From the NCBI RefSeq assembly GCF_000403455.2, contig NZ_KE159759.1, positions 296,428-357,575 on the forward strand: a stretch of DNA of 61,148 nt, read 5' to 3'. This document shows, piece by piece, positions 17,456 through 26,588 of the stretch. The translations under genes were made by a program, and so were the position numbers. The notes below the pieces were generated by a model that was given only the letters and a program-made list of their open reading frames with translations, was not told the origin of the DNA and did not search any database. This stretch comes from Dorea sp. 5-2 (GTDB taxonomy: Bacteria; Bacillota; Clostridia; Lachnospirales; Lachnospiraceae). Every line of letters begins with the position of its first letter. Position 1 is the stretch's first letter.

Positions 17456-18413
17456 TATAAGTAATCCCAAGAATCTTCCGCACCTTATCCAATAGCGCCA
17501 TCACGGCTACACTGTCTGCGTGAGGCATCTCTTTACATTCCACCTCTCCTGCCTTGATCGCCCTGCGGCATGCCTCCACCTCATACTCATACCCGGTGAT
17601 CTGTTCCGGAATCTCATACTTCCTGATCAGCTTCCGCTCAAGATCATGGGCACAAACAGACTCACAATTATTGATATTTTCAACGACTATATATCCTTTG
17701 TCTCCATAGATCACACCCCTGCGGTCTGTGAGCGCCTGCATATTCGAGTGCAGAACGGCAAACTTCCCGTCCTTCCATTTCAGCGTGATACTGTTCTGAA
17801 GATCCACACCCTCTCCGGAAAGAACGGCGTCTGCTGAAACTTCCTCATAGTCGTCCCCGAATACCATCAATGCAAAATTAACCGGATATACGCCAAGATC
17901 CAGCAACGCGCCTCCGCCAAGATCCGACCGGATCAGCCGTTCTTTATGCTTCACCACATACCCAAGATTCGCCGTCAGAGATGTGACCTCTCCAATGATC
18001 CCGCTGTCCACCGCTTCGCGTATCAAGGCTCTTGACGGCATATAGCGGGTCCAGATCGCCTCCGCAAGCAGCAGTCGCTTCTCCCGCGCCAGACGCACAA
18101 CTTCCCTTGCCTGGCTGCTGTTGACCATGAAAGCTTTCTCACAGAGCACATTCCTTCCATGTTCAAGGCACAGCTTTACGTGTGCATAGTGATGAGAATG
18201 GGGCGTAGCAACATATACGAGATCCACAGCCGGATCCTCTGCCATCTCCTGATAGCTTCCATACGCCTTTGGAATCTGATATTGCCTTGCAAAATCCTCC
18301 GCTTTCCCAATGCTTCTGGAAGCTACGGCATATAATTCAGTTCCTTCCATGCGGCTTACAGTCTTCGCCATGGAATGGGCGATACTGCCCGCTCCCAATA
18401 TTCCTATCTTCAT
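17445..18413 (-). CDS. Gfo/Idh/MocA family oxidoreductase
   Basis: 322 residues. The N-terminal Rossmann NAD(P) motif is GILGAGSIAHSMAKTV (4-19). The family signature EKAFMVNSSQARE contains the conserved EK pair (KAF variant of EKP). The C-terminal alpha/beta domain carries DLGVYPVNFALMVFGDD. Substrate unknown, probably a sugar or polyol derivative. The start at 18413 is set by GGAGGATAACAAGT upstream. It sits 5' of guaA on the same strand with ~160 bp between, probably separately transcribed. Confidence 0.9.
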   Translation of the reverse strand: MKIGILGAGSIAHSMAKTVSRMEGTELYAVASRSIGKAEDFARQYQIPKAYGSYQEMAEDPAVDLVYVATPHSHHYAHVKLCLEHGRNVLCEKAFMVNSSQAREVVRLAREKRLLLAEAIWTRYMPSRALIREAVDSGIIGEVTSLTANLGYVVKHKERLIRSDLGGGALLDLGVYPVNFALMVFGDDYEEVSADAVLSGEGVDLQNSITLKWKDGKFAVLHSNMQALTDRRGVIYGDKGYIVVENINNCESVCAHDLERKLIRKYEIPEQITGYEYEVEACRRAIKAGEVECKEMPHADSVAVMALLDKVRKILGITYTCE

Positions 18414-18602
18414 ACTTGTTATCCTCCTGTTCCTCCGGTAACCACTCAACCAGACTCCTTTTCTTGAATCATCATATCACGGATAACCACATCTTCGCAA
18501 CTGCATAAGCATTGTCCCTGCCTCCGTCCATGCCTCTGCTATCGCCCGTGCCCCGCGTCTCCCGCTTCGCAATATCGTTCCTTTGATACAATTTACCGCA
18601 CA

Positions 18603-20618
18603 CTATTCACATCTTATCTCACCGATTTCCCTTACCGGCGCCTGACACGCCCCATCCTCACACAGATAGAACATCTCCCCCTCCTGCGGCACCGGATATT
18701 CCGCCGTAAATGGCGCACATTCCGCCAGCTCGCCGGCATTTCCCTCTGTCTTGACCAGAATACTCATACCATATGCCGGCAGGTTCCAAAGCCTCCGTTT
18801 CAATGAATCTGATATCTCCCCTTTTACGGTGCAGACCAATTTCCTGTGGGAATAGACTGCCTCAGCTATCGCAAGAAGCGCAAAGCTATAACCGGCAGGA
18901 TATTCCTGGATCTCCTGTACACAATACCGCAGCTGCCTTTTTGCCGCCTCCTGCCAGTATGGATCTCCGGTCAGGACCGCCAGCTTCCAAAGTACCATCG
19001 CCGCAGCAGAATTGCCGGAAGGCACTGCACCGTCATACATTTCCTTGGGACGTGCGATCAACTGTGCCGAATCTGACGCATTGATAAAATATCCCCCTGC
19101 CTTGTCGTCTTCAAAATACCGGATCATCTGCCGCGCCCGTCTTATCGCCCCGGCAAGATCGCCCGCCTGAAACTCCGCCCGGTATAATTCCAGAAGCGCA
19201 AGGGCATATACCGCATAATCGTCCAACTGCCCCTGATGAGCCGCTTCTCCGTCACGGAAACGAAGCCACAGTCTCCCGTCCTTCCCTGTCATGTGCGCTT
19301 CGATGAACGCCTGTGCTTTTCTTGCCGCTTCAAGAAAACGCTTCTCTTTAAGCACGACGCCTGCCCGCACAAACGCAAGGATCATCCAGGCATTCCAGGA
19401 GAGCAGGATCTTATCATCCTTATGAAGACTGGTTCGCTTCAAACGATACGCATACAATCTGTTCCGGCACGGCTCCAGATTTTCATCCGCCAAACCCTGC
19501 CCTATACGATTAGGAATACTCTTCCCTTCAAAATTCCCCTCCTCCGTGATATCATACTGTACGCAGAACTCCTTACCGGCATCTTCTCCTAACACTGACT
19601 TCACCTCATCCGGCGTGAATACATAATATTTTCCCTCCACACCGTCACTGTCCGCATCCTGTCCGCAGTAAAATCCTCCCTGTCCGTCTGTCAGCTCCCG
19701 CAGGACATAATCCAGCGTATGCCGCGCAACCTCGCCGTACCTCTCCTTTTCGGTAAGCTGATATGCTTCTAGATAAGCCAGAGTCAGCAGCGCATTATCA
19801 TACAACATTTTTTCAAAATGAGGCACAAGCCACCTCTCATCCGTCGAATACCGGGAGAATCCCCCGCCGATATGATCGTGGATCCCGCCGTCTGCCATGG
19901 CATTCAGCGTTACTTCAGCCATGTGAAGCGCATTCGGCTCATGTGCTTCCTTTGCATACCGCATCAAAAATAAGAGATTATGAGGCGACGGGAACTTCGG
20001 AGCGCCGCCAAAGCCTCCCCACAGCGCGTCAAACTGCCCGTCAAAAATTCCGTACGCCTTCTGCAGCATCTCTTTCTCACGCGATTCATTGAACCGGTCA
20101 AACTGACTGCCCCTTCCTCTCTTCCGGTTGATCAGAGCGGTGATCTCTTCCCCGTCCTTGAGCAGATCTTCCCTCCTGCTCTTCCACAGCCTCCCAACCT
20201 CTCTTAAGATATCTACAAGCCCGGGACGCCCGTAATATTGCTCTTTCGGGAAATACGTCCCGGCAAAAAATGGTTTCTGTTCCGGCGTCATAATAATCGT
20301 AAGCGGCCATCCGCCCTGTCCCGTGACCGCCTGGCAGACAGACATATATACTGCGTCAATATCCGGGCGTTCCTCCCTGTCAACCTTGACACATACATAT
20401 CCCTGATTCAATAATTCCGCAACAGCCTCGTCTTCAAAAGATTCATGCGCCATCACATGACACCAGTGACAGGTGGAATATCCGATGCTCAGGAATATGG
20501 GCTTATCTTCCGCCTCTGCCTTTTTAAATGCTTCCCCGCACCATGGATACCAGTTTACCGGATTGTCCTTATGCTGGAGCAGATATGGGGATTTTTCATC
20601 TTTTAATCTATTTGACAT
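18603..20618 (-). CDS. YyaL/DUF255 thioredoxin-domain protein
   Basis: 671 residues of the DUF255 family (YyaL, spermatogenesis-associated protein 20 homologues). Residues 1-165 form a thioredoxin-like domain that opens KSPYLLQHKDNPVNWYPW, with active-site-like STCHWCH (Cys50, Cys53) and QGGWPLTIIMTP. The rest is an (alpha/alpha)6-barrel with HDHIGGGFSRYSTDERWLVPHFEKMLYDNA. Cytosolic; biochemical function not established. SD AAGGAGGAACA before the ATG. Full length for the family. Confidence 0.93.
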   Translation of the reverse strand: MSNRLKDEKSPYLLQHKDNPVNWYPWCGEAFKKAEAEDKPIFLSIGYSTCHWCHVMAHESFEDEAVAELLNQGYVCVKVDREERPDIDAVYMSVCQAVTGQGGWPLTIIMTPEQKPFFAGTYFPKEQYYGRPGLVDILREVGRLWKSRREDLLKDGEEITALINRKRGRGSQFDRFNESREKEMLQKAYGIFDGQFDALWGGFGGAPKFPSPHNLLFLMRYAKEAHEPNALHMAEVTLNAMADGGIHDHIGGGFSRYSTDERWLVPHFEKMLYDNALLTLAYLEAYQLTEKERYGEVARHTLDYVLRELTDGQGGFYCGQDADSDGVEGKYYVFTPDEVKSVLGEDAGKEFCVQYDITEEGNFEGKSIPNRIGQGLADENLEPCRNRLYAYRLKRTSLHKDDKILLSWNAWMILAFVRAGVVLKEKRFLEAARKAQAFIEAHMTGKDGRLWLRFRDGEAAHQGQLDDYAVYALALLELYRAEFQAGDLAGAIRRARQMIRYFEDDKAGGYFINASDSAQLIARPKEMYDGAVPSGNSAAAMVLWKLAVLTGDPYWQEAAKRQLRYCVQEIQEYPAGYSFALLAIAEAVYSHRKLVCTVKGEISDSLKRRLWNLPAYGMSILVKTEGNAGELAECAPFTAEYPVPQEGEMFYLCEDGACQAPVREIGEIRCE

Positions 20619-20689
20619 TGTTCCTCCTTAGAAAATCATTCTTAAAATCATTACATAATGTCCTCTAGTATTTCCCCAAAATAATGGCT

Positions 20690-21502
20690 CTATCCCTGAA
20701 ACAGCTCCCTGTTCTTCTCAAAAAATTCATAGAAAAACCGTACATTCTCCAACTCGTACCACTGGGCTTCCTCCATACATTCTGTATCCAGATCATAAAT
20801 CTTTGCCTGCAGGGTTCCAAGCATGAAAGGAGAATGTGTGGCAATGATAAACTGACATCCCAGAAACCGCGTCATTTTATTCATCTCTTCCGCCAGTCTC
20901 ACTTGATTCTGAGGCGATAACGATACCTCCGGTTCATCCAACAGATATAGACGATCCGGTACAAATGCATCCATAAACAGCTGCATGGCTGTCTCCCCGT
21001 TGGAATATTTCTCCTGGGCAAACTGCAGGATCTCCTTTCTCGACCATTGGCAGTTCCCGTAACTCTCAAAAGACTTTTTTGCAGATTCCCTGTCCATTTT
21101 CTTCTGCTTCATAAGGTCGTATACATAGCCTCTTTCTAATGCATCTTCCTGCTGTATCTTCTTAATCTCAAAAAGAATATCTTCACTTTTCATATACAGG
21201 CTGTCCTTGGGAATATGTAAGGCTGTCCCTGATTCATCTTCACCGACATCAAACCTGCATTCACAGACAAATTTATCAATATAATCCTGTCCGTAGGCAT
21301 AAGTTTCACATCCCCGCGCATTTATTTTCTGAGCTATGATGTTTAAAAGCGTGGACTTGCCGGAGCCGTTGTTACCATAGATGATGGTGATCGGCGCAAA
21401 CACGAATGGGAATATATCCTTTGTACGGAAGACGTTATATGGATATATATTGGGATTTTTCATCCTCTTTTCTGATATGGCAAATGTGCTTAAATATATC
21501 AT
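20690..21502 (-). CDS. AAA/ABC-type ATPase, partner of the HNH protein
   Basis: 270-residue SMC/ABC-like ATPase. Walker A is GNNGSGKST at 43-51; Walker B is LYLLDEPEVSLSPQNQ with a D-loop-like segment, followed by the switch FIIATHSPF. The insert between them is short, with no coiled-coil arm and no TOPRIM domain, so it is not an OLD nuclease. The ATG at 21502 has AGGAAAGG at proper distance. With the inserted element removed, this ATG lies 18 nt after the HNH stop, so the two were one operon (see findings). Two-gene ATPase/HNH pairs include the Septu defence system, but gene order differs and no family assignment is claimed. Confidence 0.82.
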   Translation of the reverse strand: MIYLSTFAISEKRMKNPNIYPYNVFRTKDIFPFVFAPITIIYGNNGSGKSTLLNIIAQKINARGCETYAYGQDYIDKFVCECRFDVGEDESGTALHIPKDSLYMKSEDILFEIKKIQQEDALERGYVYDLMKQKKMDRESAKKSFESYGNCQWSRKEILQFAQEKYSNGETAMQLFMDAFVPDRLYLLDEPEVSLSPQNQVRLAEEMNKMTRFLGCQFIIATHSPFMLGTLQAKIYDLDTECMEEAQWYELENVRFFYEFFEKNRELFQG

Positions 21503-21526
21503 GAATTTCGCCTTTCCTGCTTAATA

Positions 21527-23171
21527 CCTAACCCGGATAAACCGGAAAAGTTTTTTTGCATTTCCTCCAAATTTCAAGTACAATAAAGAAAACTATTGGA
21601 GGATGTGTTCATGTTACTTACGGATAAATATGCTGACAAAATGAATGGTATCATCACTTGCTATGACCGTATGATCATCCAGGGCTATATCCCCGGATGG
21701 AGTTATGCGGAAGGTATGACCAGCTATTTAAAAGCCAACAACATCCGTATTTTTGATTTTTCGACTTTCTCCCAGCCTCTTACGGAACAGATCCGTGCCA
21801 ATGCCCAGCGCATTGCAGATGAAAACGGCATCCAGATTGAGTTCATCCGGAAACTCCGGGCGTTCCGAAAAGATGACCGCATCCAGGAGATCATTCAGAA
21901 AACCGGTAAGTCTGAGGGGCTGATTCATATCTTTTCTGCCATGGAACAATGCAATACTTATAAGCCATGGCATGATAAAACAACCGGAAAAACATTCCTT
22001 AAGTTTGACCAAAGCAAATGTCTCCATTATTATTTTTATTTTATAGATAAAGAACTCGGCTTGTGTTATCTCCGGGTCCCCACCTGGGCTCCCTTCCGAC
22101 TACAGTTCTACATGAACGGTCATAATCTTCTGGCCCATAAGCTGCAAAAGAAAGGGATCACTTACCGTATGCATGATAACGCCTTCCTTGAAATCTCTGA
22201 TGTCGAAACTGCCCAGAAACTATCTGACAGAATCAACCCGGAAGGTCTCCATAAAATCCTGGATGTATTTGCAAAACGCTACTGCCCCATTGCGGAATCG
22301 CTCGGTCTCGGCTACACTTGGACAGTCCAACAGATTGAGTGTGCAACCGATATCATGTTCAAACAGGCCTGTGACCTGGAGCCCCTTTATGATGAGATCA
22401 TCCGGACGGCAATCTTTACGGTAAAGCCGGATAACATCGCTGCATTCCTGGGACAGCGCATTACCTATAACTGTAAGAAAGAAGTCGGTACAAACTATAA
22501 CCAGCGTATTCTCGGTACGAGAATCAAACACCATATGGGTGATGTATCAATTAAAATGTATGATAAATTTGGCTGTGTCTTACGGATAGAAAGTACTTGC
22601 AATGACATCGGGACTTTTCGTGTAAAACGGAAAGTGGAACACAGGGACGGCAGTTCCACAGAACAAAAAGCGCCTTTGAAAAAAAGTATTTATAGCCTGT
22701 ATCAGTTATTCACAATCATGAAAGCCGCCAACTACCGGTATCTGGAATTCGTATCATCCTTTGATGACCACAGCGGCGGAAAGAAGAATCTTACAAAAGC
22801 AACAGAGGCTGTTAAGGAGAAAGGCCGTTCCTACCGTGGGCTGAACTTCTTTTCCCAAAAAGATCTGTTGGTACTGGAAGTGATCAGCCGTGGCGAATAC
22901 ATGACTTTTGGAATGCAGGGAAAGGATATCCGCCGCCATCTGGAGGATATCAGTCCGTCTGCCATGTCGAGAATTTTTAAGCGGCTCCGTCTCCATGGGA
23001 TTATTGAACGGGTTCAAGGAACTTATAAGTATTTTACAACAGCTTACGGCAAAGAAGTCATTGCGGCAGGATTAACCGTTAGAAACCTTGTGCTTATACC
23101 AGCATTGGCATAAGTGTTTTTCTTATGCAGAAATTTTGCCATTTTGCGTCAAAAAATATTTATAAGTGGCC
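21527..23171 (+). mobile_element. Undescribed insertion element, 1,645 bp, TAATA-flanked
   Basis: Left end CCTAACCCGGATAAACCGGA (21527 on) and right end TTATAAGTGGCC (to 23171). Both ends recur in the deleted copy at 56.8-57.1 kb. TAATA occurs directly at both outer borders (21522-21526 and 23172-23176), consistent with a 5-bp target duplication. There are no terminal inverted repeats. The left end contains a short CCGG...CCGG stem and the right end a TTTTG...CAAAA stem. It carries one gene. Removing the element plus one TAATA rebuilds an intact operon junction, which is strong evidence for insertion. Confidence 0.82.
21611..23113 (+). CDS. Element-encoded 500-aa protein with C-terminal winged helix (putative transposase)
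   Basis: 500 residues; start at 21611 after GGAGG (an in-frame TTG at 21596 overlaps the SD). It opens MLLTDKYADKMNGIITCYDR and has a central YTWTVQQIECATDIMF segment and the acidic motif VSIKMYDKFGCVLRIE followed by ST-C-ND. The C-terminal ~80 residues form a winged helix (SAMSRIFKRLRLHGIIERV) and end LVLIPALA. From memory it resembles widespread, often multicopy ~450-520-residue proteins of unknown function that keep the KMYDK...LR-E-T...D motif. No classic DDE, HUH or serine-recombinase signature was found. A recombination role is inferred from its element context. Confidence 0.75.
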   Translation: MLLTDKYADKMNGIITCYDRMIIQGYIPGWSYAEGMTSYLKANNIRIFDFSTFSQPLTEQIRANAQRIADENGIQIEFIRKLRAFRKDDRIQEIIQKTGKSEGLIHIFSAMEQCNTYKPWHDKTTGKTFLKFDQSKCLHYYFYFIDKELGLCYLRVPTWAPFRLQFYMNGHNLLAHKLQKKGITYRMHDNAFLEISDVETAQKLSDRINPEGLHKILDVFAKRYCPIAESLGLGYTWTVQQIECATDIMFKQACDLEPLYDEIIRTAIFTVKPDNIAAFLGQRITYNCKKEVGTNYNQRILGTRIKHHMGDVSIKMYDKFGCVLRIESTCNDIGTFRVKRKVEHRDGSSTEQKAPLKKSIYSLYQLFTIMKAANYRYLEFVSSFDDHSGGKKNLTKATEAVKEKGRSYRGLNFFSQKDLLVLEVISRGEYMTFGMQGKDIRRHLEDISPSAMSRIFKRLRLHGIIERVQGTYKYFTTAYGKEVIAAGLTVRNLVLIPALA

Positions 23172-24346
23172 TAATAATTCCATATCTCATACCCCTGCCT
23201 TCTCGCCGAATCATAGATCGGACGCATATTTTTCCGGAGTATACGGCAGAACTCTTCCTGGCTGTTTCCCTTGCGATACAATTCCCGTCCCGCCCAGATC
23301 GAGTGCATATTATCCCGGTAACAGGCTTCAAACCGCTTGTGGATCTCCGGTTTCTCATGTACCTGCAGATACATCCTATATTGATTTCCTGCAAATGCTT
23401 CAAAAAACGGATCCCACTTGGGCAGACGGTTACTTTTCGATGAATTCAAAGAAGAATCCATCGGCATCAGATTCCAAAGCTCATCATTCATTACAAAGGA
23501 CCATGGAATAAAATGATCTACATCGTATTTCTTTGGAATAACGGGGCTGCCTGTAAATACATCACATATCTTACATACATCCAGAACTCCTTCCCACAGC
23601 TTTCTTACATTGGAAAGCTTCCGCATCTTCTCGTCCATCGGCGCCAATTTATAGACCAGTCCCGGCACTTCCGGATTATTATTCTGCAGCCATTTTACCT
23701 TTTCATATTGTATCCATCCCAGAATATGAACGGTATTATCCTGAATCATCGCCATCCATGCCGGATTAAAGTATACTTCTTTTTTTAACTTGCTGTTTTC
23801 GCCTAATGTGTATGGCAACGGAGTGACATGCTGGTCTATATGCCGGATATACTCTGTCAGACGACGCACGCTTCCCCAATTCGCATTCTCCTTACTTCTT
23901 GCAAAAAATCCCGCTAAAGAACGGTAAGGAACCATATTCGTAAGCTGTTCCTTGGCTTGCTTTAATTCTCCATTGTGTTCTTGAATCGCATTCTTAATCT
24001 CCACCTTGGATGCATTCGCCGAAAGATCGCTGACTGCAGTAAGATTAAGTATTGCCCGTTCCAGGCCATCGCGAACCATGCCGTCCACTTGTATCCCGCT
24101 AAGATGGATATGAAACTCCCTCACAGAATACCACGCATTCGCAATCATCTCATCAATGATCTCATCAAATGTCGTCTCACGTATCCCCTGGGAAATCAGA
24201 TTTACGATCGCTTCCAGCCAGTAGAATTTATAACAGTATGACGGATCCTTCATCATCTGAGAGAAACATTCAATATCTAACATGTTGTGGTATTTGTCAT
24301 CAATATTCAATATATAACCAACTTCCGGCGTCTTAGACTGGATCAA
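23171..24346 (-). CDS. HNH endonuclease-domain protein
   Basis: 391 residues. The C-terminal third carries an HNH nuclease fold with a zinc-type CKIC, the core YDVDHFIPWSFV (D-H) and DELWNLMPMD, then SLNSSKSNRLP (N). The N-terminal two-thirds is helical and of unknown role. Start is TTG at 24346 with GGAGAGGTGAAG upstream; an ATG 21 codons later is the alternative. The stop TAG is created by the last base of the neighbouring insertion element; before insertion it was TAA at the same codon, so the protein is unchanged. Probably nicks or cuts DNA together with the ATPase. Confidence 0.85.
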   Translation of the reverse strand: MIQSKTPEVGYILNIDDKYHNMLDIECFSQMMKDPSYCYKFYWLEAIVNLISQGIRETTFDEIIDEMIANAWYSVREFHIHLSGIQVDGMVRDGLERAILNLTAVSDLSANASKVEIKNAIQEHNGELKQAKEQLTNMVPYRSLAGFFARSKENANWGSVRRLTEYIRHIDQHVTPLPYTLGENSKLKKEVYFNPAWMAMIQDNTVHILGWIQYEKVKWLQNNNPEVPGLVYKLAPMDEKMRKLSNVRKLWEGVLDVCKICDVFTGSPVIPKKYDVDHFIPWSFVMNDELWNLMPMDSSLNSSKSNRLPKWDPFFEAFAGNQYRMYLQVHEKPEIHKRFEACYRDNMHSIWAGRELYRKGNSQEEFCRILRKNMRPIYDSARRQGYEIWNY

Positions 24347-24409
24347 CTCTCTTCACCTCTCCTGCTTTACGTCATATGAAATCTTTCCTATACGTCCTTT
24401 GTACAAACA

Positions 24410-24432
24410 GAGCCGTGCTCATCGCACGGCTC
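24410..24432 (-). terminator. Terminator of the aminopeptidase P gene
   Basis: 9-bp perfect GC-rich stem GAGCCGTGC/GCACGGCTC with a 5-nt loop lies 10 bp after the stop, followed on the minus strand by TGTTTGT. Confidence 0.75.
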
Positions 24433-24442
24433 CTTGAACCTC

Positions 24443-26230
24443 TTAGATCTCCCTGGTATATTTCCCAAGCCACTCTTTCTCTTCCTCATTCAAATAAAGA
24501 GAAACCTTCTCATACACAGCCTTATGATATCTATTCAACAATTTCTTCTCTTCCTCAGACATCATCTCCGGGTTCACCGCGTCTAAGTCCATCGGAATGT
24601 ACGTGATCGGTTCGAAATACATAAACTGCCCGTACTCGTTCTTTTCCCCCTTGCATACAAGAAGTTCGTTCTCCAGCCTGATCCCGTGAGAACCTTCGAT
24701 ATAGATTCCCGGTTCATCCGTCACGATCATGCCTTCCTCTAATACATGGGAATCCCTGGCGGAATACTGCCACCTTATTCCGGCAGGCCCTTCGTGAATA
24801 TTCAGAAGATATCCTACTCCATGCCCCGTACCATGATTGAAATTCAGTCCTCTGTCCCAGAATGGCTTTCTCGCAAGGATATCCAGGTTCATTCCGATAC
24901 AGCCTCTCAGGAATCTTGCGCTTGCAAGCTGCAGATTACTGATCGCAACCAGTGTAAAATGATCCTTCATGACCTGTGGGATCTCACCCAACGCATATGT
25001 CCTGGTGATATCCGTAGAACCTTCATAGAATCCGGATCCTGTGTCCGTAAGGAACAGGCTGCCCTCACAGAGCTCCACATCCGTCTCCGGAGAAGACGTA
25101 TAATGGACGATCGCCGCATGTTCCCCGAACGAGGAGATTGGTTCGAAGCTTGGACGGATAAAATTCCCCATCTCTCTGCGGAATTCATTGAGCTTATCAG
25201 AAGCACTTATCTCCGTAATCTTCGTCTTTCCTACATTTTCCTTAAGCCATTTCATGAATCTGACATGCGCGACACTGTCTTTTATCTCCGCTTTTCGGAT
25301 ATTTTCAACCTCTGTCGGATTCTTCATTGCCTTAAATAAAACTTCCGGATTCGAACGCTCAACCTTCTTTACATTCTCCGGGATATTACTGTAAAGCGCA
25401 TAATTCAGTTTTGCGGGGTCGATCAATAGGATTTCCTCATCCGGAAGCCCCTCTACATCCGCATAGACTGCATCGTACGGATGAAGCGTGATCCCGTCTT
25501 CCTCGAAATTCTTCTTTATCTCATCATTCAGTTTCGATGCATCAATATATAACCGTACCTGCTCTTTTGTAATGATTGCATATGACAGCACTAACGGAAA
25601 GAATTCGATATCATTTCCCCGGATATTCAAAGTCCAACAGATATCGTCTAATGTGGTCAGTATATGTGTCGTCGCGCCGCACTCTTCCATAACCTTCCGT
25701 ATACGATCCAGTTTACTTCCGGTTGTTTCTCCGGTATACTGGATATCCAAGGCAAATACCGGCTCCTTTGACAACTCCGGGCGATCTTTCCAGATCTGAC
25801 CGATCAGATCATATCCATACAGAATCTTTCCATTCTTCGCATCTGCCGTCTCCTTATATCCGCAGCCTTCTTCCATCGCTACGACACGCCCGTCGAATCC
25901 GATCGTTCCTCCCTCTGGCAGCGTCTGTTTTACATAATCTTTCAGAAGAGGGACTTCCGGTTCTCCCATCTTCATCAATTCCACTGCGGAACCTTCAAGC
26001 TGCTTCGCCGCCTGGATGAAATACCTTCCGTCTGTCCAGAGCTTTGCCTCCTCCTTTGTGATCACTGCGGTTCCGGCAGAACCGGAGAAGCCTGTAATAT
26101 ATTTCCTTGCTTTAAAGTATTCCCCTACATATTCACTCTGATGAAAATCTGCCGTAGGAACGATATAGATATCAATCCCCTTTTCTTCCATTAATTCACG
26201 AAGCGCCGCAATTCTTTCGTTTACTTTCAT
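24443..26230 (-). CDS. Xaa-Pro aminopeptidase (M24B, long PepP type)
   Basis: 595 residues, the three-domain aminopeptidase P form. Two creatinase-like N-terminal domains (MKVNERIAALRELMEEKGID, then YITGFSGSAGTAVIT) precede the pita-bread catalytic domain. Metal ligands are seen in FLTDTGSGFYEGSTDITRT (two Asp), NFNHGTGHGVGYLLNIHEGP (His) and MIVTDEPGIY plus IRLENELLV (Glu). Releases N-terminal residues preceding proline, cytosolic. AAAGGAGACAAAGAAG precedes the ATG. Single-gene unit with its own promoter and terminator. Confidence 0.94.
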   Translation of the reverse strand: MKVNERIAALRELMEEKGIDIYIVPTADFHQSEYVGEYFKARKYITGFSGSAGTAVITKEEAKLWTDGRYFIQAAKQLEGSAVELMKMGEPEVPLLKDYVKQTLPEGGTIGFDGRVVAMEEGCGYKETADAKNGKILYGYDLIGQIWKDRPELSKEPVFALDIQYTGETTGSKLDRIRKVMEECGATTHILTTLDDICWTLNIRGNDIEFFPLVLSYAIITKEQVRLYIDASKLNDEIKKNFEEDGITLHPYDAVYADVEGLPDEEILLIDPAKLNYALYSNIPENVKKVERSNPEVLFKAMKNPTEVENIRKAEIKDSVAHVRFMKWLKENVGKTKITEISASDKLNEFRREMGNFIRPSFEPISSFGEHAAIVHYTSSPETDVELCEGSLFLTDTGSGFYEGSTDITRTYALGEIPQVMKDHFTLVAISNLQLASARFLRGCIGMNLDILARKPFWDRGLNFNHGTGHGVGYLLNIHEGPAGIRWQYSARDSHVLEEGMIVTDEPGIYIEGSHGIRLENELLVCKGEKNEYGQFMYFEPITYIPMDLDAVNPEMMSEEEKKLLNRYHKAVYEKVSLYLNEEEKEWLGKYTREI

Positions 26231-26342
26231 CTTCTTTGTCTCCTTTCGTGTTCCCTTTTATCATTGAGTAAATACAAATATAACATTCCCCTTATAACTG
26301 CGCACACCCATTTATTATTTCCCAAATATATTTTCATATGAA

Positions 26343-26394
26343 AAAAAGATATTCATAATATTCAAATTATACCATGAATATCTTTTTCATTCAA
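26343..26394 (-). promoter_or_regulatory. Promoter of aminopeptidase P gene overlapping a 14-bp-arm palindrome
   Basis: TTGAAT (26394-26389), 17-bp spacer, TATAAT (26371-26366) on the minus strand. The arms AAAAAGATATTCAT (26343-26356) and its complement (26374-26387) enclose the -10 box. The stem with flanking T-runs could also end transcription of the nitrilase gene, so promoter, operator and terminator may be overlaid. The rest of 26231-26588 holds nothing else that I can recognise. Confidence 0.6.
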
Positions 26395-26588
26395 TTCTAT
26401 ATTTTTAGCGTCAGCACACTGGCACAACGCTATTTTTTACATATTCCTCTTACCAACTTTTCAATTTTGATAACAAATTCTGTGATAGAGCTTGAACTCC
26501 AGCTGAATTTCCCTGTTATAGACCCTTCGCCTCCATCAACTTCTGATAATCTATCTGCATTTTGCCAGTCGCTTCGAGTTGTCTATTT

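Noticed and set aside
21527..23171. Assignment to IS110, IS605 or IS66 families
   Set aside because: No DEDD, HUH or DDE motif pattern, no TnpB and no terminal inverted repeats.
20690..24346. Firm assignment as a Septu system
   Set aside because: Gene order is reversed and the ATPase is short; no search was possible, so only a resemblance is noted.
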